Assembly (NCBI GenBank): GCA_964507445.1
Contig: CAZDQF010000014.1
Coordinates: 62,001-126,000, forward strand
Reading direction: 5' to 3'
DNA length: 64,000 bases
Source: GCA-2683135 sp964507445
GTDB taxonomy: Bacteria > Planctomycetota > GCA-002687715
A model generated the notes under the pieces. That model ran no database searches. It was not told the origin of the DNA and saw only the letters and a list, made by a program, of their open reading frames with translations. This document shows, in pieces, positions 60,127 through 64,000 of the stretch. Both the position numbers and the translations under genes were made by a program. The stretch's first letter is position 1. Each line of letters opens with the position of its first letter.

Positions 60127-62670
60127 ATGCCGAAGCTCGTCATCACGCAGGACGGCGAGACGCGGGAGGTGGCCTTGAACTCGGGGGATGTTCTCGGGCG
60201 ATCCGCTCAGAACGCCATCCCGCTCATGGTCTCCGAAGCGTCCCGTCGCCATTGTCAGTTTTCGTTGGAATCGGGCGTCTGGTTCGTCGAGGACCTGGGC
60301 TCCAGCAACGGGACCCAGGTGAACGGTCGCCGGGTCACCAAGTTCGAGCTCCAGGACGGGGATGTGCTCACCGTGGGAGCGGTCGAGCTCCGCTTCCTAC
60401 AGATGGAAGTGGAGGGCTCCGCTCCGGACGTGGAGTGGGGCGACGACGACATCTCCCTCGAGGATGAGCGGTTCCTGATCGTGGGGGGCGCCGGGCGTCA
60501 CGGGGACGTGGTCGCCATCCCCGAAGGCACCCTCACCATCGGGCGATCCGCGAAGCAGATGCTGGTCCTCAAGGATCGCTCGGTCTCGTCGGACCACGCT
60601 GAGTTGGTGCGAACGGGTGACGTCTGCTCCCTCCGAGACCGAGGGTCTTCCAACGGCACGTTCATCAACGGCCGCAAGATCACGGAGAGCGAGCTCGAAT
60701 CAGGGGACGTGGTGCGCTTCGGCACCATCTCCTGCACCTTCGGTGTCGGGGAGCCGGACGCTTTCTCGCCGCCGTCCGAGACCCAGGATGCCCCCGGGCA
60801 GGCCAGCGCCGCGTTCACGCGGGTCATGGACACGAGCTCGGAGGAGGAGGAGGACCCGGCGTTCGCGCTCTCCTCATCGGCCCCGCCTCAGAAGGAGGGG
60901 ATCTGGAACCTGGTCGCCCTGGTCATGCTCGCGGCCCTGGGCGGCGCCGCCTGGTACTTCATGACCTGGACACCATCGGCTTCCGGAGGTCCGGCAGGCC
61001 GCGCAAGGAATACGGCCGGGAACATGTTGTCGTCCATGGCTGCGTCCTTCGAATTGCCGGAAGAGGGGGGAGACGAGACCGAAGCCGCGGCGTTGCTCTG
61101 GGACATCGAGAGCGGCGACGCTGGGGACGCCACCCTCACTGAAGGGGAGGCCGCGGAGGGCTACTACGCCTGCCGTGTCGTCAGCGGAGACGAGCCGGGT
61201 GGCAGCACCCTGGCCACCCTGCCGACCCCGGTGAACGTCCTGGCGGGCAACGGCTATCGACTGCAGGCGTGGTGCTCCGGAGCGTCCGGGGTCTCCGCCG
61301 TGGGCGTGGTCTGGTTGTCCAAGGAGAAGGACCAGGATGGCAACCCCATCCCCATCGGCAGGGACGTGGTGACCACCCGCCTCGGGGACGGGAGTGAGTG
61401 GCAGTCGTTCGGGGGCACGGTGGTCGCGCCCGCGCGAGCCGCCCAGGCCCGCGTCGGCGTGGGCGTGGTCGGCGTCGGAGAGTCCACCTTCGATCTGGTC
61501 TCCATGGTTCGGGCCGATGTCCCGGAGGGGATCTCCCTGGAGACATCCGGAGATGACGCCGGTGGGGTCACCGGGGCGTTCAAGGCGGACCTGGGCGCCC
61601 AGGGGGCTGTGCGCTTCTCCCGTTACGGGCACCGGATCATCGAGGCCATGGGGATCGAGGTCGCCGGGTCCGATGGCGGCGGTGCGGTGTTCCAGGACGA
61701 GCTCCTGGTGGTGGATGAGGGCGCGCCCGCGGGGTGCGTCGCCGGTTCCCTGGCGGGAGGCGTCGGTGACCTGAAGGTCTCCCAGACCCTCGACGGGCCA
61801 TCGTTGAACGTGACGTTCAGCGGCTCCGCCCTGGCCAAGGCCTCCGTCATCCGGGTGCCGCTGGTCCCCAGGGACGACCTGCCGGTCCAGGTGACCGTGC
61901 TCTCCGGGGATCAGGGGGTGCGTCACACGGAGCCGTTCAAGTCCACGCCGGCGGACTCCCTGATCGTCGGCGGTGGCAGGCACCGGGTCCGCATGCGGTT
62001 CTTCGGACCGGACGGGCCACGCCCCATGAAGGTCAGCTTCACCCGTCCCAAGAACGGTCTGGCCACGGTGCGGCTTCACTTGAGCGGGGCCGACTCCGTG
62101 ACCCTGGGGTTCCAGGTGGACCTGCAGAAGGAGCGGGCGGAGGCGGAGCGGCTCGTCGCGGACGCTCAGGACGCCGAGCGACGCAAGCAGTTCGGGAAGG
62201 CCATCGCGCTGTGTGAGCAGGTCATGGCCCGCTTCCCCTTCGAGGAGACCGCCGAGGAATCAGCGCGGACGCTACAGGAGAAGTTGTTGCAGGCGGGGCG
62301 CGGTCGCGTCAGTGAGTTGAAGGCCCGGTTGGACGACGCCATCTTCTTCCGCGACCTGCTCCACGACGACAGCCTGGACGCCGAGCTGACCGCGGAGATC
62401 GCGCGCTACCAGGGGACCGCCCTGGAGAGCGGCCTGCGTTCGATCCACGACGAGTACACCAAGACGAAGACCAGCTGGGACCTGCCGCGTCGACAGGCGG
62501 ACGCGGAGCGCGCCTTCCTCCGAGCGAAGGACTACATGGACGGAGAGAAGACGAGGATGGCGTTGCTGTTCTTCAAGACCATTGTCAGCCAGTACCGGGA
62601 CACGGACGAGGCTGATCAGTCGGCGGTCTACATCAAGCGGCTCGAGCGCGCCTCGGGCGAGGGGAGGTGA
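60127..62670 (+). CDS. Membrane protein with two FHA domains, one TM and a C-terminal TPR region
   Basis: From ATG 60127 the product has 847 residues. FHA 1 (~1-95) has LGRSAQNAIPLMVSEASRRHCQF and LGSSNGTQVNG. FHA 2 (~115-215) has IGRSAKQMLVLKDRSVSSDHAEL and RGSSNGTFINGR. Each keeps the GR, S-x-H and SSNGT-x-(V/I)-N residues that bind phosphothreonine. One TM (~260-280, LVALVMLAALGGAAWYF) is followed by a beta-rich extracytoplasmic region (~320-660) and TPR-like helices (~680-847). This would connect cytoplasmic phospho-signals to the periplasm, a layout like FHA-TM proteins of gliding or secretion machines. It ends four bases before the PilM gene. Confidence 0.88.
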   Translation: MPKLVITQDGETREVALNSGDVLGRSAQNAIPLMVSEASRRHCQFSLESGVWFVEDLGSSNGTQVNGRRVTKFELQDGDVLTVGAVELRFLQMEVEGSAPDVEWGDDDISLEDERFLIVGGAGRHGDVVAIPEGTLTIGRSAKQMLVLKDRSVSSDHAELVRTGDVCSLRDRGSSNGTFINGRKITESELESGDVVRFGTISCTFGVGEPDAFSPPSETQDAPGQASAAFTRVMDTSSEEEEDPAFALSSSAPPQKEGIWNLVALVMLAALGGAAWYFMTWTPSASGGPAGRARNTAGNMLSSMAASFELPEEGGDETEAAALLWDIESGDAGDATLTEGEAAEGYYACRVVSGDEPGGSTLATLPTPVNVLAGNGYRLQAWCSGASGVSAVGVVWLSKEKDQDGNPIPIGRDVVTTRLGDGSEWQSFGGTVVAPARAAQARVGVGVVGVGESTFDLVSMVRADVPEGISLETSGDDAGGVTGAFKADLGAQGAVRFSRYGHRIIEAMGIEVAGSDGGGAVFQDELLVVDEGAPAGCVAGSLAGGVGDLKVSQTLDGPSLNVTFSGSALAKASVIRVPLVPRDDLPVQVTVLSGDQGVRHTEPFKSTPADSLIVGGGRHRVRMRFFGPDGPRPMKVSFTRPKNGLATVRLHLSGADSVTLGFQVDLQKERAEAERLVADAQDAERRKQFGKAIALCEQVMARFPFEETAEESARTLQEKLLQAGRGRVSELKARLDDAIFFRDLLHDDSLDAELTAEIARYQGTALESGLRSIHDEYTKTKTSWDLPRRQADAERAFLRAKDYMDGEKTRMALLFFKTIVSQYRDTDEADQSAVYIKRLERASGEGR

Positions 62671-62674
62671 GCTG

Positions 62675-64000
62675 ATGGCTCAGGTCGTCGGTATCGATCT
62701 CGGCGCCCGCGCGATCAAGGTGGTCGCGGGCAAGGCCAAGGGGCCGATCTTCGAGGTGCAGCGGGCCTTCTCCATTCCGGTGTCCCTGGAGGGCGATCCG
62801 GAGGCCGCCGTCCTGGACGCGGTGCGCGCGCTCAAGAGCGAGCTGGGCAAGGCCCCCGGTGCGCGCTTCGGCTTGTCCGGCAAGGAGCTGATCATCCGCT
62901 ACACCAAGGTGCCTCCGGTGCCTTTGTGGCGGCTCAAGCTCCTCATGGAGTTCGAGGTCCGCGAGATGTCGGAGCAGGCCGGGGAGCCCCTCGCCTGTGA
63001 TTACAACCTGGTGCAGATCCCGGACCAGGGGGAGGACGACGAGACCGTGCTCGTGGCCGTGGTGAAGGAGCACTTCCTCAACGCCCGACACCAGGCCATC
63101 ACCGAGGCCGTCGGAGAGCCGAAGGCCGGGATGCCCGCGTCCCTGGCCCTGTTCAACTCCTACCTGCAGGCCGGCGCGCTCTACGAGGGAGAGCATGTGT
63201 TCCTCGTGGACGTGGGGCACCGCAGCGTTGAGATCGTCCTGCAACAGGACGGTGAGCTGCTGTTCGCCCGCAACATGGCCACCGGCGGCTTCCCGCTCAC
63301 GGAGGCGGTCAGCCAGGCGTTCAACGTGGGCCTGGATGAGGCGGAGCGGATCAAGGAGGAGTACGGCAACGTCACGCCGAAGGGGCTCGCCTCCTACACG
63401 TCGGGCCGCGAGGAGCAGGTGGCCAACGCGTTGATCGGTCCGGTGGGTCAGCTGTCTTCCATGATCCAGTCCAGCCTCGCCTTCGCCAGGGCGCAGACCG
63501 GGCTGGCCAGCCTCAACGCGAGCCGGATCCTGGTCTCCGGGGGCGGCGCCAACCTGCGCGGCTTGACGGACTACCTGAAGAGCGCCTTCGGGTGTCCGGT
63601 GGAGCGCTTCGAGCCGGAGTCGGGGTTGGACCTCAGCGGCCTGCCCGGAGACGAGCAGGCGGGCTTCGAGGGAGACCCGGGCCGCTACGCCGTGGCGTTG
63701 GGCCTGGCGGTGTCGGCCACCAAGGAGGAGGCCTTCCTGGTGGACCTGGTGCCGGAGGCGGTGCAGAAGAAGCGCCACTTCACCACGCGGACCATCTTCT
63801 CCTGGCTCTCCGTCGCCGCGGCGGTGGTGGTGCTGGTGCTGCATTACTTCGACCTGTCGGCGGAGGAGGAGCGCACGAGTCGTGAGCTTCGCATCGCCCG
63901 AACCCAGGCGCGAAAGGCGGACAAGAAGCGGCGGGAGTACGAGCAGGTGCAACGGCGCATCAACGGCAGCAACGTCCGCCTCCGGGCCCTGGACGACCTC
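62675..64000 (+). CDS. pilM: PilM family protein with C-terminal TM (PilM-PilN-like fusion), 3' end outside window
   Basis: The frame is open from ATG 62675 (GGAGGTGA just upstream, the best SD in the window) to the right edge, 442 codons. The actin-like fold is well preserved: VVGIDLGARAIKVVAG (phosphate-1), VFLVDVGHRSVEIVLQQDGE (phosphate-2), RNMATGGFPLTEAVSQAFNV and ILVSGGGANLRGLTDYL (adenosine). A TM at ~373-392 (IFSWLSVAAAVVVLVLHYF) and a coiled coil (EEERTSRELRIARTQARKADKKRR) follow. This is the topology of a PilM fused to PilN. Unlike the copy at 31834, its nucleotide-binding motifs look intact. A PilO-like gene would be expected next. Confidence 0.9.
   Translation, partial: MAQVVGIDLGARAIKVVAGKAKGPIFEVQRAFSIPVSLEGDPEAAVLDAVRALKSELGKAPGARFGLSGKELIIRYTKVPPVPLWRLKLLMEFEVREMSEQAGEPLACDYNLVQIPDQGEDDETVLVAVVKEHFLNARHQAITEAVGEPKAGMPASLALFNSYLQAGALYEGEHVFLVDVGHRSVEIVLQQDGELLFARNMATGGFPLTEAVSQAFNVGLDEAERIKEEYGNVTPKGLASYTSGREEQVANALIGPVGQLSSMIQSSLAFARAQTGLASLNASRILVSGGGANLRGLTDYLKSAFGCPVERFEPESGLDLSGLPGDEQAGFEGDPGRYAVALGLAVSATKEEAFLVDLVPEAVQKKRHFTTRTIFSWLSVAAAVVVLVLHYFDLSAEEERTSRELRIARTQARKADKKRREYEQVQRRINGSNVRLRALDDL

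Noticed and set aside
1..64000. Prophage, insertion sequence, restriction-modification or toxin-antitoxin genes
   Set aside because: No integrase, transposase, capsid, methyltransferase or toxin-antitoxin motif was found in any supported coding frame.

Overview
The window is high-GC bacterial chromosome with dense genes and short spacers. Many starts overlap the upstream stop (ATGA or GTGA), which implies long, translationally coupled operons. Two secretin lipoproteins, PilM/PilO-like proteins, ExbB/ExbD motors, MurB and FtsQ point to a diderm with peptidoglycan. The mix of FHA/TPR proteins, TMTC-like membrane TPR proteins, a sulfatase-like/TPR protein, a nidogen-like secreted protein and an ECF sigma factor suggests Planctomycetota or another deep-branching group such as Myxococcota. 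This taxonomic guess is weak because there is no rRNA in the window.

Layout. 1-3.8 kb: end of a cell wall/division cluster (murB 3' end, a small ORF, ftsQ, a large membrane protein). 3.8-4.8 kb: rplM-rpsI with promoter and terminator. 4.85-9.85 kb: comEC and an NtrY-like kinase, divergent from coaD-ridA. 9.86-14.7 kb: TMTC-like TPR protein, zinc-ribbon protein, nidogen-like secreted protein. 14.7-27.0 kb: two complete five-gene oligopeptide-type ABC importer operons, head to head. The second one has a permease with about 260 extra residues in the first extracytoplasmic loop. 27-31.7 kb: internally duplicated lipoprotein, glycosyltransferase 2, mtaB, family 4 uracil-DNA glycosylase.

31.8-49.7 kb is the most unusual part. 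It holds a PilM-PilN-like fusion, a PilO-like protein, a protein with an FN3-like domain in the PilP position, a TPR-secretin lipoprotein, two exported TPR proteins, ExbB with two ExbDs, a sulfatase-like/TPR protein and a second, paralogous TPR-secretin. No PilB/PilT/GspE ATPase, prepilin, PilC or prepilin peptidase is present here. I infer a secretin-based envelope machine whose motor may be the proton-driven ExbB/ExbD unit. The one-TolQ, two-TolR set recalls the AglRQS motor of Myxococcus gliding.

49.8-57.2 kb: a coupled operon of HAD hydrolase, asparagine synthetase, second TMTC-like TPR protein and an FHA-GAF-AAA-Fis regulator with degenerate ATPase motifs. 57.2-59.8 kb: EF-hand repeat protein broken by a 100-N gap, an ECF sigma factor, and an exported protein with a duplicated unknown domain. 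60.1-64 kb: a two-FHA/TM/TPR protein and a second, more canonical PilM with a C-terminal TM that runs off the end, so more of the envelope machine may lie downstream.
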